64,000 nucleotides of DNA from Aplectana chamaeleonis. Lineage: Eukaryota > Nematoda > Chromadorea > Rhabditida > Cosmocercidae. Made by a program: the position numbers and the translations under genes. The stretch lies in NCBI GenBank assembly GCA_029168955.1, contig JAPDOI010001056.1, forward strand, positions 1 to 64,000. Reading direction: 5' to 3'. The notes below the pieces were generated by a model that saw nothing but the letters and a program-made list of their open reading frames with translations, ran no database searches and was not told the DNA's origin. Below, piece after piece: positions 28,399 through 40,377 of the stretch (position 1 is its first letter; every line of letters starts with the position of its first letter).

Positions 28399-29246
28399 GA
28401 AATCCCCTGCGTGGAGGCTAAATCTGTCGTGTATCGGGTATTTCGGGGGAGGAAATCAGTTTAAACCCTATTTGGACGGTGCAGCCTGCGGCTGCACCAT
28501 CGCTTAGGGGAGGAAATCCCTGCGTGGAGGCTAAATCTGTCGTGTATCGGGTATTTCGGGGGTGGAAATCAGTTTAAACCCTATTTGGACGGCTTAGGGG
28601 GGAAATCCCCTGCGTGGAGGCTAAATCTGTCGTGTGTCGGGTATTTCGGGGGTGGAAATCAGTTCAAACCCTATTTGGACGGTGCAGCCTGCGGCTGCAC
28701 CGTCGCTAGGAGGAAATCCCCTGCATGGAGGCTAAATCTGTCGTGTATCGGGTATTTCGGGGGTGGAAATCGGTTTAAACCCTGTTTGGACGGTGCAGCC
28801 TGCGGCTGCATCGTCGCTTAGGGGAGGAAATCCCCTGCGTGGAGGCTAAATCTGTCGTGTGTCGGGTATTTCGGGGTTGGAAATCAGTTTAAACCCTATT
28901 TGGACGGCTTAGGGGAGGAAATCCCTGCGTGGAGGCTAAATCTGTCGTGTATCCGGGTATTTCGGGGTGGAAATCAGTTTAAACCCTATTTGGACGGTGC
29001 AGCCTGCGGCTGCACCGTCGCTTAGGAGGAAATCCCCTGCGTGGAGGCTAAATCTGTCGTGTATCGGGTATTTCGGGGTGGAAATCAGTTTAAACCCTAT
29101 TTGGACGGTGCAGCCTGCGGCTGCCGTCGCTAGGAGAAATCCCTGCGTGGAGGCTAAATCTGTCGTGTGTCGGGTATTTCGGGGTGGAAATCAGTTTAAA
29201 CCCTATTTGGACGGTGCAGCCTGCGGCTGCACCGTCGCTTAGGTTA

Positions 29247-29357
29247 GGAAGTCCCCTGCGTGGAGGCTAAATCTGTCGTGTGTCGGGTATTTCGGGGTGG
29301 AAATCAGTTTAAACCCTATTTGGACGGTGCCGCCTGCGGCTGCACCATCGCTAGGGA
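29247..29357 (+). repeat. TTAGGTTAGGAAGTCCCC unit, copy 2
   Basis: It shares its unusual 5' junction with 21686-21792 (offset 7,561 bp), but its body is ordinary domain 1 type with GTGTGTC and GGTGCCGCCTGCGG. Only the junction is shared, which suggests conversion or recombination between the copies. Confidence 0.7.
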
Positions 29358-30070
29358 GGAAATCCCCTGCGTGGAGGCTAAATCTGTCGTGTATCGGGTA
29401 TTTCGGGGTGGAAATCAGTTTAAACCCTATTTGGACGGCTTAGGGAGGAAATCCCCTGCGTGGAGGCTAAATCTGTCGTGTGTCGGGTATTTCGGGGTGG
29501 AAATCAGTTTAAACCCTATTTGGACGGTGCAGCCTGCGGCTGCGTCGCTGGGAGGAAATCCCCTGCGTGGAGGCTAAATCTGTCGTGTATCGGGTATTTC
29601 GGGGTGGAAATCAGTTTAAACCCTATTTGGACGGTGCAGCCTGCGGCTGCTGCGTCGCTTGGGAGGAAATCCCCTGCGTGGAGGCTAAATCTGTCGTGTA
29701 TCGGGTATTTCGGGGTGGAAATCAGTTTAAACCCTATTTGGACGGTGCCGTCGCTTAGGAGAAATCCCCTGCGTGGAGGCTAAATCTGTCGTGTGTCGGG
29801 TATTTCGGGGTGGAAATCAGTTTAAACCCTATTTGGACGGTGCAGCCTGCGGCTGCACCGTCGCTTAGGGAGGAAATCCCCTGCGTGGAGGCTAAATCTG
29901 TCGTGTATCGGGTATTTCGGGGTGGAAATCAGTTTAAACCCTATTTGGACGGTGCAGCCTGCGGCTGCACCGTCGCTTAGGGAGAAATCCCCTGCGTGGA
30001 GGCTAAATCTGTCGTGTGTCGGGTATTTCGGGGTGGAAATCAGTTTAAACCCTATTTGGACGGCTTAGGA

Positions 30071-30173
30071 GGAAATCCCCTGCGGTGAGCTAAATCTGTC
30101 GTGTGTCAGGGTATTTCGGGGGGGTGAAATCAGTTTCAAACCCTATTTGGACGGCTTGCCGTCGCTTAGGGGA
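30071..30173 (+). repeat. Rearranged unit with several small indels
   Basis: This unit has CTGCGGTGAGCTAAATC for CTGCGTGGAGGCTAAATC, GTGTCAGGGTATTT, GGGGGGTGAAATC, GTTTCAAACCC and GGACGGCTTGCCGTCGC. Several single-base insertions and losses in one unit, at the edge of a run-shortened block, look more like a consensus problem than a distinct lineage. Confidence 0.6.
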
Positions 30174-33100
30174 GGAAATCCCCTGCGTGGAGGCTAAATC
30201 TGTCGTGTGTCGGGTATTTCGGGGGTGGAAATCAGTTCAAACCCTATTTGGACGGTGCAGCCTGCGGCTGCACCATCGCTTAGGGAAGGAAATCCCATGC
30301 GTGGAGGCTAAATCTGTCGTGTGTCGGGTATTTCGGGGGTGGAAATCAGTTTAAACCCTATTTGGACGGCTTAGGGGAGGAAATCCTCTGCGTGGAGGCT
30401 AAATCTGTCGTGTGTCGGGTATTTCGGGGGTGGAAATCAGTTCAAACCCTATTTGGACGGTGCAGCCTGCGGCTGCACCGTCGCTTAGGGGAGGAAATCC
30501 CCTGCGTGGAGGCTAAATCTGTCGTGTATCGGGTATTTCGGGGGTGGAAATCAGTTTAAACCCTATTTGGACGGTGCAGCCTGCGGCTGCACCATCGCTT
30601 AGGGGAGGAAATCCCCTGCGTGGAGGCTAAATCTGTCGTGTGTCGGGTATTTCGGGGGTGGAAATCAGTTTAAACCCTATTTGGACGGTGCAGCCTGCGG
30701 CTGCATCGAGGAGAAATCCCTGCGTGGAGGCTAAATCTGTCGTGTGTCGGGTATTTCGGGGTGGAAATCAGTTTAAACCCTATTTGGACGGTGCAGCCTG
30801 TGCAGGGAGGAAATCCCCTGCGTGGAGGCTAAATCTGTCGTGTATCGGGTATTTCGGGGTGGAAATCAGTTTAAACCCTATTTGGACGGCTGCTTAGGGA
30901 GGAAATCCCTGCGTGGAGGCTAAATCTGTCGTGTATCGGGTATTTCGGGGTGGAAATCAGTTTAAACCCTATTTGGACGGTGCAGCCTGCGGCTGCTGCT
31001 AGGAGGAAATCCCCTGCGTGGAGGCTAAATCTGTCGTGTGTCGGGTATTTCGGGGTGGAAATCAGTTTAAACCCTATTTGGACGGTGCAGCCTGCGGCTG
31101 CACCGTCGCTTCAGGAAATCCCTGCGTGGAGGCTAAATCTGTCGTGTATCGGGTATTTCGGGGTGGAAATCAGTTTAAACCCTATTTGGACGGTGCAGCC
31201 TGCGGCTGCTGCTTAGGAGGAAATCCCCTGCGTGGAGGCTAAATCTGTCGTGTGTCGGGTATTTCGGGGTGGAAATCAGTTTAAACCCTATTTGGACGGT
31301 GCAGCCTGCGGCTGCCGTCGCTTAGGAGAAATCCCCTGCGTGGAGGCTAAATCTGTCGTGTATCGGGTATTTCGGGGTGGAAATCAGTTTAAACCCTATT
31401 TGGACGGTGCAGCCTGCGGCTGCACCGTCGCTTAGGAGGAAATCCTGCGTGGAGGCTAAATCTGTCGTGTGTCGGGTATTTCGGGGTGGAAATCAGTTTA
31501 AACCCTATTTGGACGATAGGGAGGAAATCCCCTGCGTGGAGGCTAAATCTGTCGTGTGTCGGGTATTTCGGGGTGGAAATCAGTTTAAACCCTATTTGGA
31601 CGGTGCAGCCTGCGGCTGCACCGTCGCTTAGGAGGAAATCCCCTGCGTGGAGGCTAAATCTGTCGTGTATCGGGTATTTCGGGGTGGAAATCAGTTTAAA
31701 CCCTATTTGGACGGTGCAGCCTGCGGCTGCACCATCGCTTAGGAGGAAATCCCTGCGTGGAGGCTAAATCTGTCGTGTGTCGGGTATTTCGGGGTGGAAA
31801 TCAGTTTAAACCCTATTTGGACGGCTTAGGAGAAATCCCTGCGTGGAGGCTAAATCTGTCGTGTGTCGGGTATTTCGGGGGGTGGGGAAATCAGTTTAAA
31901 CCCTATTTGGACGGCTTGGGAGAAATCCCTGCGTGGAGGCTAAATCTGTCGTGTATCGGGTATTTCGGGGTGGAAATCAGTTTAAACCCTATTTGGACAG
32001 TGCAGCCTGCGGCTTCGCGGAGGAAATCCCCTGCGTGGAGGCTAAATCTGTCGTGTGTCGGGTATTTCGGGGTGGAAATCAGTTTAAACCCTATTTGGAC
32101 GGTGCAGCCTGCGGCTGCCGTCGCTTAGGGAGAAATCCCCTGCGTGGAGGCTAAATCTGTCGTGTATCGGGTATTTCGGGGTGGAAATCAGTTTAAACCC
32201 TATTTGGACGGTGCAGCCTGCGGCTGCACCGTCGCTTAGGAAATCCCCTGCGTGGAGGCTAAATCTGTCGTGTGTCCGGGTATTTCGGGGTGGAAATCAG
32301 TTTAAACCCTATTTGGACGGTGCAGCCTGCGGCTGACTCGCTTAGAAATCCCTGCGTGGAGGCTAAATCTGTCGTGTATCGGGTATTTCGGGGTGGAAAT
32401 CAGTTTAAACCCTATTTGGACGGTGCAGCCTGCGGCTGCACTCCATCGCTGGGGAGGAAATCCCCTGCGTGGAGGCTAAATCTGTCGTGTATCGGGTATT
32501 TCGGGGGTGGAAATCAGTTTGAACCCTATTTGGATGGTGCAGCCTGCGGCTGCACCGTCGCTTAGGGGGGAAATCCCCTGCGTGGAGGCTAAATCTGTCG
32601 TGTATCGGGTATTTCGGGGGTGGAAATCAGTTTAAACCCTTTTAGGACGTTGCAGCCTGCGGCTGCACCTTCGCTTAGGGGAGGAAATTCCCTGCGTGGA
32701 GTCTAAATCTGTCGTGTATCGGGTATTTCGAGTGGTGGAAATCAGTTTGAACCCTATTTGGACGGTGCAGCCTGTGGCTGCATCGCTAGGGAGGAAATCC
32801 CTGCGTGGAGGCTAAATCTGTCGTGTATCGGGTATTTCGGGGGTGGAAATCAGTTTAAACCCTATTTGGACGGTGCAGCCTGCGGCTGCCGTCGCTTAGG
32901 AGGAAATCCCCTGCGTGGAGGCTAAATCTGTCGTGTATCGGGTATTTCGGGGGTGGAAATCAGTTTAAACCCTATTTGGACGGTGCAGCCTGCGGCTTAG
33001 GGAGGAAATCCCCTGCGTGGAGGCTAAATCTGTCGTGTGTCGGGTATTTCGGGGTGGAAATCAGTTTAAACCCTATTTGGACGGTGCAGCCTGCGGCTGC

Positions 33101-34502
33101 TCGCTTGGGAGGAAATCCCTGCGTGGAGGCTAAATCTGTCGTGTATCGGGTATTTCGGGGTGGAAATCAGTTTAAACCCTATTTGGACGGTGCAGCCTGC
33201 GGCTGCACCGTCGCTTAGGAGGAAATCCCCTGCGTGGAGGCTAAATCTGTCGTGTATCGGGTATTTCGGGGTGGAAATCAGTTTAAACCCTATTTGGACG
33301 GTGCAGCCTGCGGCTGCAGTCGCTTAGGAGGAAATCCCCTGCGTGGAGGCTAAATCTGTCGTGTATCGGGTATTTCGGGGTGGAAATCAGTTTAAACCCT
33401 ATTTGGACGGTGCAGCCTGCGGCTGCGCTTAGGAGGAAATCCCTGCGTGGAGGCTAAATCTGTCGTGTATCGGGTATTTCGGGGTGGAAATCAGTTTAAA
33501 CCCTATTTGGACGGTGCAGCCTGCGGCTGCACCGTCGCTTAGGGGAGGAAATCCCCTGCGTGGAGGCTAAATCTGTCGTGTATCGGGTATTTCGGGGGTG
33601 GAAATCAGTTTAAACCCTATTTGGACGGCTTAGGGGAGGAAATCCCCTGCGTGGAGGCTAAATCTGTCGTGTATCGGGTATTTCGGGGGTGGAAATCAGT
33701 TTAAACCCTATTTGGACGGTGCAGCCTGCGGCTGCACCATCGCTTAGGGGAGGAAATCCCCTGCGTGGAGGCTAAATCTGTCGTGTATCGGGTATTTCGG
33801 GGGTGGAAATCAGTTTAAACCCCATTTGGACGGTGCAGCCTGCGGCTGCACCATCGCTTAGGGGAGGAAATCCCCTGCGTGGAGGCTAAATCTGTCGTGT
33901 GTCGGGTATTTCGGGGGTGGAAATCAGTTTAAACCCTATTTGGACGGTGCAGCCTGCGGCTGCACCGTCGCTTAGGGGAGGAAATCCCCTGCGTGGAGGC
34001 TAAATCTGTCGTGTATCGGGTATTTCGGGGGTGGAAATCAGTTTAAACCCTATTTGGACGGTGCAGCCTGCGGCTGCACCGTCGCTTAGGGGAGGAAATC
34101 CCCTGCGTGGAGGCTAAATCTGTCGTGTGTCGGGTATTTCGGGGTGGAAATCAGTTTAAACCCTATTTGGACGGTGCCGCCTGCGGAGGAAATCCCCTGC
34201 GTGGAGGCTAAATCTGTCGTGTATCGGGTATTTCGGGGTGGAAATCAGTTTAAACCCTATTTGGACGGTGCAGCCTGCGGCTGCACCGTCGCTTAGGGGA
34301 GGAAATCCCCTGCGTGGAGGCTAAATCTGTCGTGTATCGGGTATTTCGGGGGTGGAAATCAGTTTAAACCCTATTTGGACGGCTTAGGGGAGGAAATCCC
34401 CTGCGTGGAGGCTAAATCTGTCGTGTGTCGGGTATTTCGGGGGTGGAAATCAGTTTAAACCCTATTTGGACGGTGCAGCCTGCGGCTGCGTCGTCGCTTA
34501 GG

Positions 34503-34606
34503 GGAAAAAATCTCCTAAATGGAGGCTAAGTCTGTCGTGTATCGGGTATTTCGGGGGTGGTAATCTGTTTAAACCCTATTTGGACGGTGCAGCCTGCGGC
34601 TTAGGA
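34503..34606 (+). repeat. Diverged unit at the domain 1/2 border
   Basis: The unit opens GGGGAAAAAATCTCC and continues TAAATGGAGGCTAAG, with GGTGGTAATCTGTTT and a hairpin truncated to CTGCGGCTTAGG. It follows a CTGCGTCGTCGC right arm. It lies just after the last 91-bp unit I found, so it is a convenient landmark for the domain boundary. Confidence 0.7.
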
Positions 34607-37029
34607 GGAAATCCCCTGCGTGGAGGCTAAATCTGTCGTGTATCGGGTATTTCGGGGTGGAAATCAGTTTAAACCCTATTTGGACGGTGCAGATGCGGCT
34701 GCACCGTCGCATAGGGGAGGAAATCCCCTGCGTGGAGGCTAAATCTGTCGTGTATCGGGTATTTCGGGGTGGAAATCAGTTTAAACCCTATTTGGACGGT
34801 GCAGCCTGCGGCTGCACCGTCGCTTAGGGAGGAAATCCCTGCGTGGAGGCTAAATCTGTCGTGTATCGGGTATTTCGGGGTGGAAATCAGTTTAAACCCT
34901 ATTTGGACGGTGCAGCCTGCGGCACCGTCGCTTAGGGAGGAAATCCCCTGCGTGGAGGCTAAATCTGTCGTGTATCGGGTATTTCGGGGTGGAAATCAGT
35001 TTAAACCCTATTTGGACGGTGCAGCCTGCGGCTGCAGCTTAGGGAGGAAATACCCTGGGTGGAGGCTAAATCTGTCGTGTATCGGGTATTTCGGAGGTGG
35101 AAATCAGTTTGAACCCTATTTGGACGGTGCAGCCTGCGGCTGCACCGTCGCTTAGGGGAGGAAATTCCCTGCGTGGAGGCTAAATCTGTCGTGTATCGGG
35201 TATTTCGAGGGGTGGAAATCAGTTTGTACCCTATTTGGACGGTGCAGCCTGCGGCTGCCCCCTCGCTTAGGGGAGGAAATCTCCTGCGTGGAGGCTAAAT
35301 CTGTCGTGTATCGGGTATTTCGGGGGTGGAAATCAGTTTAAACCCTATTTGGACGGTGCAGACTGCCGTCGCTTAGGGAGGAAATCCCCTGCGTGGAGGC
35401 TAAATCTGTCGTGTGTCGGGTATTTCGGGGTGGAAATCAGTTTAAACCCTATTTGGACAGTGCAGCCTGCGGCTGCACCGTCGCTTAGGGGAGGAAATCC
35501 CCTGCGTGGAGGCTAAACCTGTCGTGTATCGGGTATTTCGGGGTGGAAATCAGTTTAAACCCTATTTGGACGGTGCAGACTGCGGCTGCACCGTCGCTTA
35601 GGGAGGAAATCCTGCGTGGAGGCTAAATCTGTCGTGTATCGGGTATTTCGGGGTGGAAATCAGTTTAAACCCTATTTGGACGGTGCAGCCTGCGGCTGCA
35701 CCGTCGCTTAGGGAGGAAATCCCCTGCGTGGAGGCTAAATCTGTCGTGTATCGGGTATTTCGGGGATGGAAATCAGTTTAAACCCTATTTGGACGGTGCA
35801 GACTGCGGCTGCACCGTCGCTTAGGAGGAAATCCTGCGTGGAGGCTAAATCTGTCGTGTATCCGGGTATTTCGGGGATGGAAATCAGTTTAAACCCTATT
35901 TGGACGGTGCAGCCTGCGGCTGCACCGTCGCTTAGGGAGGAAATCCCTGCGTGGAGGCTAAATCTGTCGTGTATCGGGTATTTCGGGGATGGAAATCAGT
36001 TTAAACCCTATTTGGACGGTGCACCGGCTGCACCGTCGCTTAGGAGGAAATCCCTGCGTGGAGGCTAAATCTGTCGTGTATCGGGTATTTCGGGGTGGAA
36101 ATCAGTTTAAACCCTATTTGGACGGTGCAGCCTGCGGCTGCACTCGTCGCTTAGGGAGGAAATCCCCTGCGTGGAGGCTAAATCTGTCGTGTATCGGGTA
36201 TTTCGGGGTGGAAATCAGTTTAAACCCTATTTGGACGGTGCAGCCTGCGGCCGTCGCTTAGGGAGGAAATCCCCTGCGTGGAGGCTAAATCTGTCGTGTA
36301 TCCGGGTATTTCGGGGTGGAAATCAGTTTAAACCCTATTTGGACGGTGCAGCCTGCGGCTGCACCGTCGCTTAGGAGGAAATCCTGCGTGGAGGCTAAAT
36401 CTGTCGTGTATCGGGTATTTCGGGGATGGAAATCAGTTTAAACCCTATTTGGACGGTGCAGCCTGCGGCTGCTCGTCGGGAGAAATCCCCTGCGTGGAGG
36501 CTAAATCTGTCGTGTATCGGGTATTTCGGGGTGGAAATCAGTTTAAACCCTATTTGGACGGTGCAGCCTGCGGCTGCACCGTCGCTAGGAGGAAATCCCT
36601 GCGTGGAGGCTAAATCTGTCGTGTATCGGGTATTTCGGGATGGAAATCAGTTTAAACCCTATTTGGACGGTGCAGCCTGCGGCTGCCGTCGCTTAGGGAG
36701 GAAATCCCCTGCGTGGAGGCTAAATCTGTCGTGTGTCCGGGTATTTCGGGGTGGAAATCAGTTTAAACCCTATTTGGACGGTGCAGACTGCGGCTGCACC
36801 CGTCGCTTAGGGAGGAAATCCTGCGTGGAGGCTAAATCTGTCGTGTATCGGGTATTTCGGGGTGGAAATCAGTTTAAACCCTATTTGGACGGTGCAGCCT
36901 GCGGCTGCACCGTCGCTTAGGGAGAAATCCTGCGTGGAGGCTAAATCTGTCGTGTATCGGGTATTTCGGGGTGGAAATCAGTTTAAACCCTATTTGGACG
37001 GTGCAGACCTGCGGCTGCACCGTCGCTTA

Positions 37030-37370
37030 GGGGAGGAAATCCCCAGCGTGGAGGCTAAATCTGTCGTGTATCGGGTATTTCGGGGATGGAAATCAGTTTA
37101 TACCCTATTTGGACGGTACAGCCTGCGGCTGCACCGTCGCTCAGGTGAGGAAATCCCCAGCGTGGAGGCTAAATCTGTCGTGTATCGGGTATTTCGGGGA
37201 TGGAAATCAGTTTATACCCTATTTGGATGGACAGCCTGCGGCTGCACCGTCGCTCAGGTGAGGAAATCCCCTGCGTGGAGGCTAAATCTGTCGTGTATCG
37301 GGTATTTCGGGGGGTGGAAATCAGTTTATACCCTATTTGGACGGTACAGCCTGCGGCTGCATCGTCGCTT
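37030..37370 (+). repeat. GTTTATACC subfamily, cluster 1
   Basis: Three consecutive units share linked changes: CCCCAGCGTGG instead of CCCCTGCGTGG, GTTTATACCC instead of GTTTAAACCC, GGTACAGCC instead of GGTGCAGCC, and GCTCAGGTGAGG instead of GCTTAGGGGAGG. The middle unit has the private form TTGGATGGACAGCC near 37225, also found near 43015. Confidence 0.88.
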
Positions 37371-40150
37371 AGGGAGGAAATCCCCTGCGTGGAGGCTAAA
37401 TCTGTCGTGTATCGGGTATTTCGGGGTGGAAATCAGTTTAAACCCTATTTGGACGGTGCAGCCTGCGGCTTGGGAGGAAATCCCTGCGTGGAGGCTAAAT
37501 CTGTCGTGTATCGGGTATTTCGGGGTGGAAATCAGTTTAAACCCTATTTGGACGGTGCAGACTGCGGCTGCACCGTCGCTTAGGAGGAAATCCCCTGCGT
37601 GGAGGCTAAATCTGTCGTGTATCGGGTATTTCGGGGTGGAAATCAGTTTAAACCCTATTTGGACGGTGCAGCCTGCGGCTGCACCGTCGCTTAGGGAGGA
37701 AATCCCTGCGTGGAGGCTAAATCTGTCGTGTATCGGGTATTTCGGGGTGGAAATCAGTTTAAACCCTATTTGGACGGTGCAGCCTGCGGCTACTCACCGT
37801 CGCTTAGGGAGAAATCCCCTGCGTGGAGGCTAAATCTGTCGTGTATCGGGTATTTCGGGGATGGAAATCAGTTTAAACCCTATTTGGACGGTGCAGACTG
37901 CGGCTGCACCGTCGCTTAGGGAGGAAATCCCCTGCGTGGAGGCTAAATCTGTCGTGTATCGGGTATTTCGGGGTGGAAATCAGTTTAAACCCTATTTGGA
38001 CGGTGCAGCCTGCAGGCTGCACCGTCGCTTAGGGAGGAAATCCCCTGCGTGGAGGCTAAATCTGTCGTGTATCGGGTATTTCGGGGTGGAAATCAGTTTA
38101 AACCCTATTTGGACGGTGCAGACTGCGGCTGCACCGTCGCTACAAGGAGGAAAATCCCCTGCGTGGAGGCTAAATCTGTCGTGTATCGGGTATTTCGGGG
38201 TGGAAATCAGTTTAAACCCTATTTGGACGGTGCAGCCTGCGGCACGTCGCTTAGGGAGGAAATCCCCTGCGTGGAGGCTAAATCTGTCGTGTATCGGGTA
38301 TTTCGGGGATGGAAATCAGTTTAAACCCTATTTGGACGGTGCAGACTGCGGCTGCACCGTCGCTTAGGGAGGAAATCCCTGCGTGGAGGCTAAATCTGTC
38401 GTGTATCGGGTATTTCGGGGTGGAAATCAGTTTAAACCCTATTTGGACGGTGCAGACTGCGGCTGCACCGTCGCTTAGGAGGAAATCCCTGCGTGGAGGC
38501 TAAATCTGTCGTGTATCGGGTATTTCGGGGTGGAAATCAGTTTAAACCCTATTTGGACGGTGCAGACTGCGGCTGCACCGTCGCTTAGGGAGAAATCCCT
38601 GCGTGGAGGCTAAATCTGTCGTGTATCGGGTATTTCGGGGTGGAAATCAGTTTAAACCCTATTTGGACGGTGCAGACTGCGGCTGCCGTCGCTTAGGGAG
38701 GAAATCCCTGCGTGGAGGCTAAATCTGTCGTGTATCGGGTATTTCGGGGTGGAAATCAGTTTAAACCCTATTTGGACGGTGCAGCCTGCGGCTGCACCGT
38801 CGCTTAGAGGAAATCCCTGCGTGGAGGCTAAATCTGTCGTGTATCGGGTATTTCGGGGATGGAAATCAGTTTAAACCCTATTTGGACGGTGCAGACTGCG
38901 GCTGCACCGTCGCTTAGGAGGAAATCCCCTGCGTGGAGGCTAAATCTGTCGTGTATCGGGTATTTCGGGGTGGAAATCAGTTTAAACCCTATTTGGACGG
39001 TGCAGCCTGCGGCTGCACCGTCGCTTAGGAGGAAATCCCTGCGTGGAGGCTAAATCTGTCGTGTATCGGGTATTTCGGGGTGGAAATCAGTTTAAACCCT
39101 ATTTGGACGGTGCAGCCTGCGGCTGCACCGTCGCTTAGGGAGGAAATCCCCTGCGTGGAGGCTAAATCTGTCGTGTATCGGGTATTTCGGGGTGGAAATC
39201 AGTTTAAACCCTATTTGGACGGTGCAGCCTGCGGCTGCACCGTCGCTTAGGAGGAAATCCCCTGCGTGGAGGCTAAATCTGTCGTGTATCGGGTATTTCG
39301 GGGATGGAAATCAGTTTAAACCCTATTTGGACGGTGCAGACTGCGGCTGCACCGTCGCTTAGGGGAGGAAATCCCCTGCGTGGAGGCTAAATCTGTCGTA
39401 TATCGGGTATTTCGGGGTGTAAATCATTTTAAACCCTATTTGGACGGCGCAGCCTGCGGCTGCACCGTCGCTTAGGGGAGGAAATCCCCTGCGTAGACAC
39501 TAAATCTGTCGTGTATCGGGTATTTCGGGGTGTAAATCATTTTAAACCCTATTTGGACGGTGCAGCCCGCGGCTGCACCGTCGCTTAGGGGAGGAAATCC
39601 CCTGCGTGGAGGCTAAATCTGTCGTGTATCGGGTATTTCGGGGGTGGAAATCAGTTTAAACCCTATTTGTACGGTGCAGACTGCGGCTGCACCTTCGCTT
39701 AGGGAGGAAATCCCCTGCGTGGAGGCTAAATCTGTCGTGTATCCGGGTATTTCGGGGTGGAAATCAGTTTAAACCCTATTTGGACGGTGCAGACTGCGGC
39801 TGCACCGTCGCTTAGGAGGAAATCCCCTGCGTGGAGGCTAAATCTGTCGTGTATCGGGTATTTCGGGGATGGAAATCAGTTTAAAGCTTATTTGGACGGT
39901 GCAGACTGCGGCTGCACCGTCGCTTAGGAGGAAATCCCTGCGTGGAGGCTAAATCTGTCGTGTATCGGGTATTTCGGGGATGGAAATCAGTTTAAACCCT
40001 ATTTGGACGGTGCAGACTGCACCGTCGCTTACGGGAGGAAATCCCCTGCGTGGAGGCTAAATCTGTCGTGTATCGGGTATTTCGGGGATGGAAATCAGTT
40101 TAAACCCTATTTGGACGGTGCAGACTGCGGCTGCACCGTCGCTTACGGGA

Positions 40151-40377
40151 GGAAATCCCCTGCGTGGAGGCTAAATCTGCCGTATATCGGGTATTTCGGG
40201 GATGAAAATCAGTTTAAACCCTAATTGGACGGTGCAGCCCGCGGTTGCACCGTCGCTTAGGGGGGAAATCCCCTGCGTGGAGGCTAAATCTGCCGTATAT
40301 CGGGTATTTCGGGGATGAAAATCAGTTTAAACCCTAATTGGACGGTGCAGCCCGCGGTTGCACCGTCGCTTAGGAGA
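40151..40377 (+). repeat. Recent tandem duplication of one variant unit
   Basis: Two adjacent units (40151-40263 and 40264-40377) share the private set CTGCCGTATATC, GGGGATGAAAATCAG, CCCTAATTGGACGG and CAGCCCGCGGTTGCACC. They appear identical apart from their final G-run (GGGGGG versus GGAGAGG). None of the other units I read has this set, so this is a clear one-step duplication. Confidence 0.9.

Larger units (their letters stand above)
1..34500 (+). repeat. Domain 1: mixed 114-bp and 91-bp units
   Basis: This part is marked by GGGGTGG or GGGGGTGG after TTTC, CAGCCTGCGG in the hairpin, frequent CACCATCG in its right arm, and a G/A polymorphism in GTGT(G/A)TCGGG. Units in which GGACGG joins directly to CTTAGG are 91 bp long and confined here; the last one I find is 34301-34391. 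Short units carry GTGTATC more often than GTGTGTC and are often followed by a full GTGTGTC unit. Large stretches have shortened G and C runs (AGGAGG, AAATCCCTG, AAATCCTG) and truncated right hairpin arms. These alternate in blocks with fully regular stretches such as 6540-7080, 11600-12540, 19800-20530 and 24540-25540. The right-arm A changes mostly to G between about 28.5 and 34 kb. The right boundary is gradual. Confidence 0.85.

Noticed and set aside
36862..37833. A 323-codon frame that resembles a repeat protein
   Set aside because: It is the satellite read through frame shifts at unit joints; the peptide phrases are the same three-frame readings seen throughout the window. No start context, codon bias or non-repeat domain supports a gene.
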